Assembly: GCA_022425465.1 (NCBI GenBank)
Contig: JAKMFK010000114.1
Span: 1 to 17,838 of the forward strand
DNA length: 17,838 nt
Source: Bacteroidia bacterium
Lineage (GTDB): Bacteria; Bacteroidota; Bacteroidia; NS11-12g; UBA9320
Reading direction: 5' to 3'
The position numbers and the translations under genes are program-made. The notes under the pieces were generated by a model. The model saw only the letters and a list, made by a program, of their open reading frames with translations, was not told where the DNA came from and did not search any database. Positions 8,056 through 17,050 of this stretch are shown here, in pieces (position 1 is the stretch's first letter; every line of letters begins with the position of its first letter).

Positions 8056-9196
8056 TTTCTCTTTCTGGATATATGGTTCTACTTGCACTAAGAATAATTC
8101 CAAACGCAATACTTACGAATAATATGGACGTTCCTCCACGACTTACAATAGGTAGTGCTAACCCAGTAACCGGCAATAAATTAACGGCTACCCCCATATT
8201 TATCAATGCTTGAACTACCAAACTAAAGGACAGTCCAATAGCTAATAGGGCTGCCAATGGATTCTCCGTTTTTAAGACAATCCTAAATGAACGATAGAGC
8301 AATAATAAATAGAGTAAAACAAGAGTTAATCCCCCGAAAATAGAGCCATATTCTTCGATAATAATCGCATAAATAAAATCAGCAAATGGTGAGGGTAAAA
8401 TATTTTTTTGTCTACTTCTGCCGGGTCCTGTACCTACAAAACCACCACGTGCAACAGCTATTTTAGCCTGTCTACTTTGGTATGTCCCTCCGTCGTCACT
8501 CCCATTTGAGAAAGATTCAATTCTGCTTTTCATGGTTGCTATACGCCCAAATTGAATATCCGATTTCATCACATATGCGAAAGCACCTCCCAATACAAGT
8601 AAACCAATTCCAGCTAATAACCCAATTTGCTTAAGTGGTATCCTTCCAAGAAATAACACCAACATACTGGTTAAAAAGAGAACTGCAGAAGTTGAAAAGT
8701 CCTCAGGAAAAATCAATAAACAGACCACTAAAATAATAGAAAGTATCGGCAATAAAGTACGCTTAAAATCATGAACCTCACCCTGCCTTTTTGCCATAAA
8801 ACGTGCTACATAAGCTACGAGTGCAAGCTTGGCAAAATCTGAACTTTGAACTGTAAGACCCGCAACAGGCAATGAGACCCATCTCCTCGCATCATTTATT
8901 TCAACTCCAAAAACTAATGTATAGATTAACAACGGAATTGCTAAAAACAACATAATTTGAGCAATTCTTGAAAAATACTGAATACTAATTAAGTGAGTTA
9001 ACCACATGGTGGCCAATCCAAAAATCACCAAAAAAGCATGTTTCATTAGGTAGTATTCTGTATTTCCTCCTTTTTCGGCATAAGCAAGCGTCCCCGTAGC
9101 AGAATACACAGCAAGTATTCCAAATACAGAAAGAGCAAGCACTACAAACCAAATGTAGTAATCGCCTTTGATATTTTTTTGGAGGAATTCTTTCAC
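8048..9196 (-). CDS. ftsW: Septal peptidoglycan polymerase FtsW (SEDS family)
   Basis: A SEDS-family polytopic membrane glycosyltransferase that polymerises lipid II at the septum together with its partner FtsI. It has 382 residues with about ten hydrophobic segments. Family marks include VSLPVAGLTVQSSDFAKL (107-124), PEDFSTSAVLF at 164-174, SPFADFIYAIIIEEYG (269-284) in which D273 matches the essential SEDS aspartate, and LPVTGLALPIVSRGGTS (341-357) in the last third. It starts with GTG, sharing GTGA with the murD stop (4-base overlap). RodA is the alternative SEDS member, but the place between murD and murG in the dcw cluster favours FtsW. Confidence 0.95.
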   Translation of the reverse strand: MKEFLQKNIKGDYYIWFVVLALSVFGILAVYSATGTLAYAEKGGNTEYYLMKHAFLVIFGLATMWLTHLISIQYFSRIAQIMLFLAIPLLIYTLVFGVEINDARRWVSLPVAGLTVQSSDFAKLALVAYVARFMAKRQGEVHDFKRTLLPILSIILVVCLLIFPEDFSTSAVLFLTSMLVLFLGRIPLKQIGLLAGIGLLVLGGAFAYVMKSDIQFGRIATMKSRIESFSNGSDDGGTYQSRQAKIAVARGGFVGTGPGRSRQKNILPSPFADFIYAIIIEEYGSIFGGLTLVLLYLLLLYRSFRIVLKTENPLAALLAIGLSFSLVVQALINMGVAVNLLPVTGLALPIVSRGGTSILFVSIAFGIILSASRTIYPERENE

Positions 9197-10536
9197 AGAT
9201 TTCTTACAGCTCTTTTAAATTGGTTACCTCTATCTTCATAGTTATCAAATAGATCAAAACTGGCACATGCAGGCGATAATAGAACAGTCTCTCCTTTCTC
9301 ACCAAGACCGTATGCAATGTTCACTGCCTCTTGAGCGGAACTTGCGTTAATCATCATATCCACGTCCTTTCTAAATGCTGTGTGCAAATTCAAGTTGTTT
9401 TTTCCTAGACATACTATAATTCTAACTTTCTCTTTAATTAATGGGCTTAATGATTCATAATCATTGCCTTTGTCAACACCGCCAGCGATCCAAATAATTG
9501 GATCTTCGACACTCTCAAGAGCGTACCAAGCAGCATTCACATTGGTAGCTTTACTATCATTGATAAAGCGAATACCTTTTACTTTGGAAACAAACTCGAG
9601 GCGATGTTCTACATTTTTGAAATCGAGTAAGCTCTCCCGAATAGTTTCTTTTCGGATTAGTAAAGAATTAGCAATAATTGAGGCAGCCATTGAGTTGTAG
9701 GTGTTATGTCTTCCGGCTATAGTAAGTTGATCTAATGACATGTTAAAGTTTATTTTTGGATTTGTTAATTGAATATTTATTTGATTATTTTCTACCCAAG
9801 CTCCTTGATCCAAAGGCCCATTGTCATGGGTAAATGGAATCAGATCTGCTGAAGTAGAATGATATTTTAATTGATTAGTAATTTCTTCGTCATCTGCACA
9901 AAAAATGAATTTCTGATTTGAGTCTTGATTTAAATTTATACGTAGCTTAGCATCTATATAATCTTGATAGGATGCATACCTATCCAAGTGATCGGGAGTG
10001 ATATTGAGTAATACTGCATAATCCAAGGCAACTGTGTGCATTCCATCTAGTTGAAAGCTACTCAGTTCGAGCACATAATATTCATAATCTTCTAAAGCTA
10101 CTTGTCTTGCAAAACTGTACCCCACATTACCTGCCAAACCAACAGATAATCCTGCATTTTTCAGAATACTATAAGTCAACATTGTTGTTGTAGTTTTACC
10201 GTTAGTCCCTGTAATTCCAATCAATGAAGCATCGGTATAACCTGCAGCAAATTCAATTTCAGATATAACTGGAATATTGGCTGAAATAGCCGTTAAAACA
10301 ATTGAAGCCTTTTCGCTTATTCCAGGACTTTTAATGACTTTGAAAGAAGATTTGATTTTCGATTCATCATGGCCATTTTCTTCGTACTTAATTCCATATT
10401 TATCCAACTCTGCTTTGTATTTTGGTTGTATCTGATTATAATCAGAAACCCAAACGTTATAACCTTTTTGGTGAGCTAAAATAGCTGAACCTACCCCACT
10501 CTCACCCGCACCTAATATGGAAATTAATTCAGTCAA
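9193..10536 (-). CDS. murD: UDP-MurNAc-L-alanine--D-glutamate ligase MurD
   Basis: A cytoplasmic ATP-dependent ligase adding D-glutamate to UDP-MurNAc-L-Ala. The 447 residues show the N-terminal nucleotide-binding LGAGESGVGSA (8-18), the ATP loop GTNGKTTTT (110-118), LELSSFQLD (156-164), NITPDHLDRY (178-187), and a lysine at 197 in YIDAKLRI that fits the carbamylated lysine of the family. LSPACASFDLFDNYEDRG near the C-terminus is a strong MurD mark. The start is TTG directly behind the mraY TAA with no spacer. Residues 5-10 (ISILGA) already belong to the first strand, so a later start is unlikely and TTG is accepted. Confidence 0.96.
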   Translation of the reverse strand: MTELISILGAGESGVGSAILAHQKGYNVWVSDYNQIQPKYKAELDKYGIKYEENGHDESKIKSSFKVIKSPGISEKASIVLTAISANIPVISEIEFAAGYTDASLIGITGTNGKTTTTMLTYSILKNAGLSVGLAGNVGYSFARQVALEDYEYYVLELSSFQLDGMHTVALDYAVLLNITPDHLDRYASYQDYIDAKLRINLNQDSNQKFIFCADDEEITNQLKYHSTSADLIPFTHDNGPLDQGAWVENNQINIQLTNPKINFNMSLDQLTIAGRHNTYNSMAASIIANSLLIRKETIRESLLDFKNVEHRLEFVSKVKGIRFINDSKATNVNAAWYALESVEDPIIWIAGGVDKGNDYESLSPLIKEKVRIIVCLGKNNLNLHTAFRKDVDMMINASSAQEAVNIAYGLGEKGETVLLSPACASFDLFDNYEDRGNQFKRAVRNL

Positions 10537-11787
10537 TTATCTTAGTTTGAAAGTTATTATGGTGAATATGGCCAGCATAATTCCTACGATCCAAAATCGC
10601 GTTACGATTTTGGGCTCGGCATACCCTAGCTTTTGATAGTGATGATGGAGGGGTGACATCTTGAATATTCGTTTCCCTTCACCGTATTTCTTTTTGGTAT
10701 ACTTAAAATAACTCACCTGAATCATGACACTCAAGTTTTCAATAAGAAAAATGCCACACAATATTGGGAGTACTAACTCTTTTCTAATCATCAACGCCAA
10801 TACAGCAATTATTCCGCCCAATGCTAGGCTACCTGTATCACCCATAAATACTTGAGCAGGAAAACTGTTATACCATAGAAATCCGATACATGCTCCAGTG
10901 AAAGCTGCAGCAAAAATTACCAGCTCACCCTGATTTGGAATGAACATGATATTGAGATAATCCGAAAAGATTAAGTTACCACTAATAAATGCTAAAACCG
11001 CTAGTGTAATGCCTATTATGGCTGAACTACCGGCAGCTAATCCGTCTATTCCATCCGTTAAATTCGCCCCATTACTAACAGCAGTTATCACCAAAACAGC
11101 TATAATCATAAATACCACCCAAGCCCATTTATTTGCTTTAGCATCGCTCATCCAAAACAAGAATTTTGAATAATCCACTTCATGCGTCTTAATAAATGGA
11201 AGCGTGGTTGTTGAACTTTTCACATCTTTGAAATACATCAACTGACCGTTAATATTTTTAACCTCTACATCGGCTGGTGCTTCATTAATCGTATTAATCT
11301 TGTATTGCTCCCGAACAACAACATCTTCACTAAAATGAAGCACAAGGGCTACAATAACCCCCAGTCCGACTTGACCAATAACTTTAAATTTCCCAGCTAA
11401 TCCTGCCTTATCTTTTTTGTAGATTTTGATATAATCATCCAAAAAACCAATTAAACCCAACCAAATAGTGCTAAAAATCATGAGCAGCACATAGACATTA
11501 TCTAGTTTGGCAAATAATAAAGTTGGAATAAGTATGGCCGCTAAAATGATTAAACCTCCCATAGTTGGAGTACCCCGTTTGGACTCCTCCCCATCCAGAC
11601 CAAGCGTGCGTATAGTTTCTGCAGCCTGTAAATCTCGGAGCTTATCTATCAATCTTTTGCCAAATAGCAATGAAATGATCAAGGATACGATAACTGCAAG
11701 AGACGCACGAAAGGAGATGTATTGGAAGACTCCAGCTCCTGGTAGCTTATAGGTTTCTTCTAAATATTCAAATAAGTGATACAGCAT
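10537..11787 (-). CDS. mraY: Phospho-MurNAc-pentapeptide transferase MraY
   Basis: A polytopic inner-membrane enzyme that transfers phospho-MurNAc-pentapeptide to undecaprenyl phosphate, giving lipid I. Marks are RGTPTMGG (71-78), the Mg-binding DDYIK (117-121), [10 protein letters not shown] (242-251), [11 protein letters not shown] (315-325; D317) and the HHH motif in [12 protein letters not shown] (377-388). At 416 residues it is about 55 longer than E. coli MraY (360). The excess lies at about 152-215, between TM4 and TM5, and by the known topology faces the periplasm. Such longer forms are typical of Bacteroidota as far as I know. The ATG shares one base with the murE stop (TAATG), so re-initiation coupling is likely. 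Confidence 0.97.
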   Translation of the reverse strand: MLYHLFEYLEETYKLPGAGVFQYISFRASLAVIVSLIISLLFGKRLIDKLRDLQAAETIRTLGLDGEESKRGTPTMGGLIILAAILIPTLLFAKLDNVYVLLMIFSTIWLGLIGFLDDYIKIYKKDKAGLAGKFKVIGQVGLGVIVALVLHFSEDVVVREQYKINTINEAPADVEVKNINGQLMYFKDVKSSTTTLPFIKTHEVDYSKFLFWMSDAKANKWAWVVFMIIAVLVITAVSNGANLTDGIDGLAAGSSAIIGITLAVLAFISGNLIFSDYLNIMFIPNQGELVIFAAAFTGACIGFLWYNSFPAQVFMGDTGSLALGGIIAVLALMIRKELVLPILCGIFLIENLSVMIQVSYFKYTKKKYGEGKRIFKMSPLHHHYQKLGYAEPKIVTRFWIVGIMLAIFTIITFKLR

Positions 11788-13244
11788 TATTCTTTTAATA
11801 GTTTTAAGTTCTTGGTTAAAATGGCTTTATCATCAAATGGGTGTTTAACCCCATTGATGTCTTGATATGTTTCATGTCCTTTTCCCGCGACTAGAATGAT
11901 ATCCCCTGGATTGCTCAAACTAATAGCTGTTTTAATGGCTTCTTCTCTATCTGTTATTTTCAGTACTTTCTTAAAGTTGCTCGGCTCAACTCCAACCATC
12001 ATGTCAGAGATAATCTCATTGGCATCTTCTGTCCTAGGATTATCAGAAGTTAAAATGACTTTTGTTGATGATTCACAAGCAATTTTTGCCATAATGGGTC
12101 GCTTGCCCTTATCTCTGTCTCCTCCACATCCAATGACCGTGATTAATTCTTCGTTAGTCGTTCGAATTGCATTTATGGTATCCAACACATTCTGAATAGC
12201 ATCGGGAGTATGAGCATAATCTATGATGGCTGTTATTCCAGATTCTTTTATATTTTGAAATCTTCCATCAACACTATTTATTGCACTTAGTGCAGTTATT
12301 ATTTCTAGATGCTCTTTCCCTAATAAAAATGCAGTGGCATATACTGCCAAAACATTATAAGCATTGAATTTACCTACCAGTCTCAACCACACTTCTGAAT
12401 CACTAATATTGAGTAACATGCCATCAAAATCGTGCTCAACAATTTTGGTTTTAAAATCACTGACCGATTTAAGACTATAAGAGTAACTGGTAGCTTGTGT
12501 GTTTTGGACCATTACCTTACCATTTTTATCATCCTTATTCACAAGTGCAAAAGCCGAGGAATTAAGATGATCAAAAAGTGTTTTTTTGGTATATAAATAC
12601 TCCTTGAAATCAGAATGATAATCCAAATGATCTCTGGTTATGTTAGTGAAAATAGCCCCATCAAACTGTAATCCAGTAGTTCTATGCTGGTGAAGTGCAT
12701 GTGAGCTTACTTCCATAAAGGCATATTCACATCCTGCTTCTACCATTTCAGCAAGCAACTCGTTTATCCTAACACTATTAGGGGTCGTGTGAGTACTGAC
12801 AGTATCAATACCATTTATGCTGTACTTGATTGTAGATAGCAGTCCACATTTATGATTCAAATTCCTAAAACACTCGTATAACATTGTTGCTACTGAGGTT
12901 TTTCCGTTAGTACCTGTCACACCAACTAGTTTGAGCTTTTCACTTGGATTATCGTAGAAAGCTGAAGCAATGTGTCCAAGAGCCCTAGCAGAATTTTCTA
13001 CTACTAGATAAGTGATATTATCGATAGGATTGTTTATCTCCTCACAAAGAATTACAGTGGCCCCAAGTTCAATTGCCTTGTCTATGAATAAATGACCATC
13101 GGTATTAGCCCCTCGGGTAGCGGCAAATAATCCATTAGGCTCAACCAGTCTTGAATCCAATGCAAGACTAGACACTTCAATAGCTCTAGATCCGAAAGAA
13201 TCTATCAAATTAATAGCTTGTATGAGTGAGTCTAAACTTTTCAA
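11787..13244 (-). CDS. murE: UDP-MurNAc-tripeptide synthetase MurE, probably meso-DAP adding
   Basis: A cytoplasmic ligase that adds the third stem-peptide residue. The 485 residues contain the ATP loop GTNGKT (111-116), HTTPNS (152-157), MEVSSHAL (177-184), TRDHLDYH (203-210), a lysine near 220 at the carbamylated position, DYAHTPDAI (342-350) and GKGHE (454-458). DNPR at 401-404 is the motif that marks meso-diaminopimelate-adding enzymes, so the organism probably has DAP-type peptidoglycan. The start is TTG at 13244, which shares TTGA with the ftsI stop (4-base overlap); no ATG lies near the expected N-terminus. Confidence 0.96.
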   Translation of the reverse strand: MKSLDSLIQAINLIDSFGSRAIEVSSLALDSRLVEPNGLFAATRGANTDGHLFIDKAIELGATVILCEEINNPIDNITYLVVENSARALGHIASAFYDNPSEKLKLVGVTGTNGKTSVATMLYECFRNLNHKCGLLSTIKYSINGIDTVSTHTTPNSVRINELLAEMVEAGCEYAFMEVSSHALHQHRTTGLQFDGAIFTNITRDHLDYHSDFKEYLYTKKTLFDHLNSSAFALVNKDDKNGKVMVQNTQATSYSYSLKSVSDFKTKIVEHDFDGMLLNISDSEVWLRLVGKFNAYNVLAVYATAFLLGKEHLEIITALSAINSVDGRFQNIKESGITAIIDYAHTPDAIQNVLDTINAIRTTNEELITVIGCGGDRDKGKRPIMAKIACESSTKVILTSDNPRTEDANEIISDMMVGVEPSNFKKVLKITDREEAIKTAISLSNPGDIILVAGKGHETYQDINGVKHPFDDKAILTKNLKLLKE

Positions 13245-15313
13245 TTTAATCGGAGATAAACAGTTTGACTTTCTTTAATTACGGTTCCTGGCAATGGACT
13301 CTGCTCAACCACTTTTCCTCGTCCTGCCACAATTGGATTTAACCCCAATAACTCAGATACATAGACCGCATCCTTTAGTCCAAAATTTTTCATATTGGGC
13401 ATCTTTCCCTCCTCAACAAGGACATTGTCAAATGCTTTATTTTCAACATTTAACCTTATGAAATCAGAAGAAGGTTTTTCATCTGAGGAATATCCAAGAC
13501 TCGAATTGATCGTCTGAATATCTTTATAATATCCAGCATGGTAGTTAGGCATATAGGTTGAAGAATCTTCAATCTCTTTTTTAACACTAATCGTAAAGAT
13601 CTTCTGGGCGATTTCTGAGAAAACCGGAGCTGCCACGTATGAGGCATAGAACACACCATTACTCGGCTTATTTACCATAACATAAATGGAGTATTCAGGC
13701 TTCATAGCTGGAAAATGTCCAACAAAGCTTGCATTGTACATTTTGGCCTTTTGATACCCACTTGAAGATGCAATCTGAGCAGTACCTGTTTTACCGCCCA
13801 TAGTTACTATATTACTCCTTACATTACGTGCAGAACCACTTACAAATACCTCAGATGTCAATTCTTTTATTTTGTCTGAAGTTTCTTTTGAGCATACCTG
13901 AACTGTTTGACTCAGGTTATCATTATTCTTAATCACGATTCCAGCATCCGTAACAGAACTCACAATTTGAGGTCTAATCATAATACCATCATTGATTATC
14001 CCATTGTAAGCAGTTAGTAGCTGGAGAGGTGTGTGCTGATTTTCATAACCTATAGCTAACCACGGAAGTGTCAGCTGGGACCAACTCAAACTTGCTGGAT
14101 GATTTAAAAATGGATCTGGCTCACCTAAAATCTCAATACCCGTGGGCTTGTCTAAATCTAATTTTTTCAGATGAGAGATATAATTGCTGGGCTTTTGAGC
14201 GTAATTATCGAAGATAATTGATGAAAAAGCTACGTTACTAGATCGAGCGAAAGCCTGTTTAAAACTCATTTTCTTATACCTCCCCTTATCAGAGTCTTGC
14301 ATTTTCTTGCCAAAGTATTCGCGGACACCATTCTGGATATCCATAGAATCATCAGGACTAATTAAATCATCCTCAAATGCAGCCATAGCAGAAAAAACTT
14401 TCCAAACACTTCCAGGCTCATAACTTTCACCTATGCTGTAGTTATATTGTTCGCTATAAATACCCTCATCCCTTTTTGATAAGTTGGATATGGCCTTAAT
14501 TTTTCCTGTCGATACTTCCATTACAATCACGCAACCATGATCAGCCTTATGCTTTATTAAAGACTTTTCTAGTGATCGTTGAGCTATTTCTTGAAAATCA
14601 ATATTGATCGTTGTATGAATATCTCTTCCGTTTTCTGGTTCAATCAAATTTTCATCATTCAAGGGGCGGTAGCCGCCAGATATCTTTTGCACTAACCTTT
14701 TGCCTTTGACGCCACCCAAATCCTCGTCATAACTGCGTTCTAAACCAACTCCAGGATTATCCTTTGTACGATAACCGATTGTTCTAAAGGCTAGGTTCCC
14801 AGCAGGCTTTACTCGCTTGGTATTTAGCTCTGCCATAAAACCCCCTCTATATCTACCTTTCTTGAAAATTGCAAAGTCTCTCATCATCTTTTGCTCATGA
14901 TAATTAACCTTCCTACGAATCAGCACATACCTACTTTTTGATTTCTTTGCTGTAATTAATTTTGACCGATAATAAGAACTCGTTTTTTCTGGAAATAATT
15001 GAGCTAGTTGTTGAGCTAATTCATTCACATAAAATTGAAAAGTATCGTTATTCACCACAGTTGCATCCCATCTTATTTCATAGATAGGCATAGAAGTGGA
15101 CAACAGGCTACCATTCTCGGAGTAGATATTCCCTCTCGCTGGGCTGATATCTTGGTGTCGAATGGTCGCACTATCAGACATTGCCAACCACTTATCTCCC
15201 TCCACCAACTGGATTCTAAACATTTGAAAGGAAACCCAAAAGGCGAATATGACTACAACACCCATCCCAAATACGGCACGCCATGTTATGCTCCTTTTAA
15301 TGTTATTCGACAT
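13241..15313 (-). CDS. ftsI: FtsI-type division transpeptidase (class B PBP) with PASTA domain
   Basis: A bitopic periplasmic D,D-transpeptidase that crosslinks septal peptidoglycan made by FtsW. It has 690 residues: one membrane anchor at about 12-31, a PBP dimerisation/pedestal region at about 55-215 (with SPARGNIYSENG), and a transpeptidase domain at about 250-575. The catalytic motifs are intact: SVWK (S302-K305, nucleophile S302 after EPG), SSN (358-360) and KTGT (508-511). Residues about 635-690 form one PASTA repeat (MPNMKNFGLKDAVYVSE through VVEQSPLPGTVI). PASTA on FtsI is absent in E. coli but usual for Bacteroidota division PBPs, as far as I know. The ATG overlaps the end of ftsL by 11 bases. 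Confidence 0.95.
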   Translation of the reverse strand: MSNNIKRSITWRAVFGMGVVVIFAFWVSFQMFRIQLVEGDKWLAMSDSATIRHQDISPARGNIYSENGSLLSTSMPIYEIRWDATVVNNDTFQFYVNELAQQLAQLFPEKTSSYYRSKLITAKKSKSRYVLIRRKVNYHEQKMMRDFAIFKKGRYRGGFMAELNTKRVKPAGNLAFRTIGYRTKDNPGVGLERSYDEDLGGVKGKRLVQKISGGYRPLNDENLIEPENGRDIHTTINIDFQEIAQRSLEKSLIKHKADHGCVIVMEVSTGKIKAISNLSKRDEGIYSEQYNYSIGESYEPGSVWKVFSAMAAFEDDLISPDDSMDIQNGVREYFGKKMQDSDKGRYKKMSFKQAFARSSNVAFSSIIFDNYAQKPSNYISHLKKLDLDKPTGIEILGEPDPFLNHPASLSWSQLTLPWLAIGYENQHTPLQLLTAYNGIINDGIMIRPQIVSSVTDAGIVIKNNDNLSQTVQVCSKETSDKIKELTSEVFVSGSARNVRSNIVTMGGKTGTAQIASSSGYQKAKMYNASFVGHFPAMKPEYSIYVMVNKPSNGVFYASYVAAPVFSEIAQKIFTISVKKEIEDSSTYMPNYHAGYYKDIQTINSSLGYSSDEKPSSDFIRLNVENKAFDNVLVEEGKMPNMKNFGLKDAVYVSELLGLNPIVAGRGKVVEQSPLPGTVIKESQTVYLRLN

Positions 15314-15611
15314 TGCTTTTATTGATTAAAGTAACTGCTCTATTTGGCTCTTTCACCTCTTTGTCTTTTAATCGCTCTTCCAAATTTTCACGAAGTCTAT
15401 TTTTCATGATATCCGATTTCAACGTGATATTTTCAGCTCTCAACTCAATGAGGTTTTTCTTAGTCGATTCAATGTCTCTAACAATGTTATCTGTTCGATG
15501 AGACAAGTAGATGTATGTAAGAGCTAAGCCAAATAAAAAAAGGAGATAGTAAATCCATTCTGGCGAAAGCCTTAGCTCTTTAGTCGTCGTGGATTTTTTC
15601 TCTGCTGTCAT
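15303..15611 (-). CDS. ftsL: FtsL-like small divisome protein
   Basis: A 102-residue bitopic protein: a short polar N-terminus (1-17), one membrane segment at about 18-37 (WIYYLLFLFGLALTYIYL), then a charged helical, probably coiled-coil stretch at about 40-85 (NIVRDIESTKKNLIELRAEN). This is the FtsL plan; by family knowledge it joins FtsQ and a FtsB-like partner to activate the FtsWI synthase. Sequence conservation in the family is low, so the call rests on size, topology and the invariable slot between rsmH and ftsI. The ATG shares one base with the rsmH stop (TAATG). Confidence 0.88.
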   Translation of the reverse strand: MTAEKKSTTTKELRLSPEWIYYLLFLFGLALTYIYLSHRTDNIVRDIESTKKNLIELRAENITLKSDIMKNRLRENLEERLKDKEVKEPNRAVTLINKSNVE

Positions 15612-16516
15612 TAAATTTTTTCTGCTACTCTTAATTTGGCACTTCGAGCTCTTGAGTTTTGCTCAACTTCCTCTTTACTTGCTTCTATAGGTTTTTTGTT
15701 TATAGCACGGTATGATTTTGAAACTCTACCGAAAGGGTCACTTTTCAGTTCGCCTTCCACATTCCCTGTTTGAATTAAGTTTTTCACGATTCTGTCTTCT
15801 AGAGAATGGTAGGACATCACCACCAACCTCCCTTGAGGTTTTAATAAATCTGTCGCTTGCGTTAGTAATGATTTTAATGTACTAATCTCACGATTGACCT
15901 CTATTCTTAATGCTTGATAAATCTTAGCAAGCATTTTATTCTTTGATCGTTCGTTGGTAAATTTTGACACTGCAGCCATCAAATCTGCATTCGTCTTAAT
16001 TGGCTGAATACTTCGATAAGAGATAATTGCATTTGCCAAAGGAGAAGCTTTATCTAACTCACCATAACTCCGAAACACTTTAGCTAAACTTGGCTGATCA
16101 TAGGTGTTTAAAATATCTATAGCCGATATCTCTGAAGACGAATTCATTCTCATATCCAAATCTGATTCCTCAAACCGAAATGAAAAACCACGATCTTTAT
16201 CATTAAGATGATGAGAACTAACCCCCAAATCAGCAAGTAATCCGTCAATTTCACTCAACTTATAATACGAACAGAAGTTGGCTAGGTACTCAAAATTAGC
16301 TTCGCAAAATATCAGCCTGGGGTCGTCAATCTTATTATTCAAAGCATCTCCATCTTGATCAAAGACTAACAACACACCTTTATCACTCAACTGATTAAGA
16401 ATTGCTCTAGAATGACCCCCTCCACCAAAAGTCACATCAACATAAGTTCCATCAGGGTTTATATTCAGACCATCTATACATTCATCCAACATGACCGGAG
16501 CATGATAATTAGTCAT
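15611..16516 (-). CDS. rsmH: 16S rRNA (cytosine-1402-N4)-methyltransferase RsmH (MraW)
   Basis: A SAM-dependent methyltransferase that modifies C1402 in the 16S rRNA decoding region. The SAM loop VDVTFGGGGHS sits near residue 30; GLLADLGVSSHHL, RGFSFR, DLDMRM and VMSYHSLEDRIVK follow in the family's order. The chosen ATG at 16516 gives 301 residues starting MTNYHAPVMLDE, as in relatives. In-frame ATGs also exist at 16519 and 16534; the last would put six extra residues inside mraZ. GGAGGT at 16526-16521 lies five bases before the 16516 ATG, which supports that choice. The gene overlaps the mraZ end by 8 bases. Confidence 0.95.
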   Translation of the reverse strand: MTNYHAPVMLDECIDGLNINPDGTYVDVTFGGGGHSRAILNQLSDKGVLLVFDQDGDALNNKIDDPRLIFCEANFEYLANFCSYYKLSEIDGLLADLGVSSHHLNDKDRGFSFRFEESDLDMRMNSSSEISAIDILNTYDQPSLAKVFRSYGELDKASPLANAIISYRSIQPIKTNADLMAAVSKFTNERSKNKMLAKIYQALRIEVNREISTLKSLLTQATDLLKPQGRLVVMSYHSLEDRIVKNLIQTGNVEGELKSDPFGRVSKSYRAINKKPIEASKEEVEQNSRARSAKLRVAEKI

Positions 16517-16979
16517 CATCACCTCCATCCTCAATTCCCATTACGTCCTCGGCTAATGCAGCAAAATCATCTGCATCAACATCCATCATCTCATTATAGT
16601 TGTGCTTACTCCAAATCTCTATACGATTTCCATAGGCATAAAACACAGCTTCATTTTTAATGTCTGCATACTCACACAGCTTTTTAGGAATCAACATTCG
16701 AGATGCATTATCTAGATTAATCTCAGTAGCACCATTACTAAAATGCCTGATAAATAATCTGTGCTTTTTATTGAAGTGATTTAATGAACTCAAATTACCT
16801 AACTCGATATCCCAATCTTTCCTTGTGTAGAGTGTAAGGCATTTTTCAAAACCACGGTTCACCACCAATTTACCAATTGCATCTTTAGGCAATTGTTTCT
16901 TCAAACCAGCTGGCAAAACTACTCGACCCTTATCGTCAAGCTTAGCTGCAAATTCTCCGATGTATAATGTCTTGGACAC
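16509..16979 (-). CDS. mraZ: Transcriptional regulator MraZ
   Basis: A 156-residue AbrB-like DNA-binding protein that in E. coli represses the dcw operon. It contains two SpoVT/AbrB-type half domains, each with the family DxxxR motif: D15-DKG-R19 (KLDDKGRVVLP) and D90-NAS-R94 (NLDNASRMLIP). The C-terminus is acidic (AALAEDVMGIEDGGDDD). The start is GTG at 16979; an in-frame TAA lies two codons upstream, so nothing longer is possible, and MSKTLYIGEF fits the family N-terminus. It is the first gene of the cluster, and a matching array of TGGGN-like boxes lies 30-63 bases upstream, so autorepression is likely. Confidence 0.95.
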   Translation of the reverse strand: MSKTLYIGEFAAKLDDKGRVVLPAGLKKQLPKDAIGKLVVNRGFEKCLTLYTRKDWDIELGNLSSLNHFNKKHRLFIRHFSNGATEINLDNASRMLIPKKLCEYADIKNEAVFYAYGNRIEIWSKHNYNEMMDVDADDFAALAEDVMGIEDGGDDD

Positions 16980-17008
16980 GTTTTATTGGTTTAAAGGTGT
17001 AAAAATAA

Positions 17009-17042
17009 AACCAATTTCCCCACTTTCTCCCACTATCTACCA
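17009..17042 (-). promoter_or_regulatory. MraZ box array (TGGNN direct repeats, 10-base period)
   Basis: On the minus strand, running toward mraZ, are TGGTA (17042-17038), TGGGA (17032-17028) and TGGGG (17022-17018), each with a 5-base spacer, so the period is exactly 10 bases. A fourth weaker element, TGGTT (17013-17009), follows at 9 bases. In E. coli MraZ binds TGGGN direct repeats with 5-base spacers in front of mraZ, so this array is very likely the MraZ operator. Relative to the promoter candidate, the boxes would lie at about the start point and just downstream, where a bound protein oligomer could block transcription. Confidence 0.75.
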
Positions 17043-17050
17043 CTTTTTTA

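Noticed and set aside
8056..8109. Longer murG start at 8109
   Set aside because: The 18 added residues lie inside ftsW and precede the normal MurG N-terminus; the ATG at 8055 fits the family.
13456..13659. 67-codon minus-strand frame inside ftsI in another phase
   Set aside because: The ftsI frame is intact across this stretch and carries the conserved end of the transpeptidase domain; the other frame is a shadow.
16517..16534. Longer rsmH start at 16534
   Set aside because: It would begin within the mraZ acidic tail codons; relatives start at the MTxYH region, and GGAGGT precedes the 16516 ATG.
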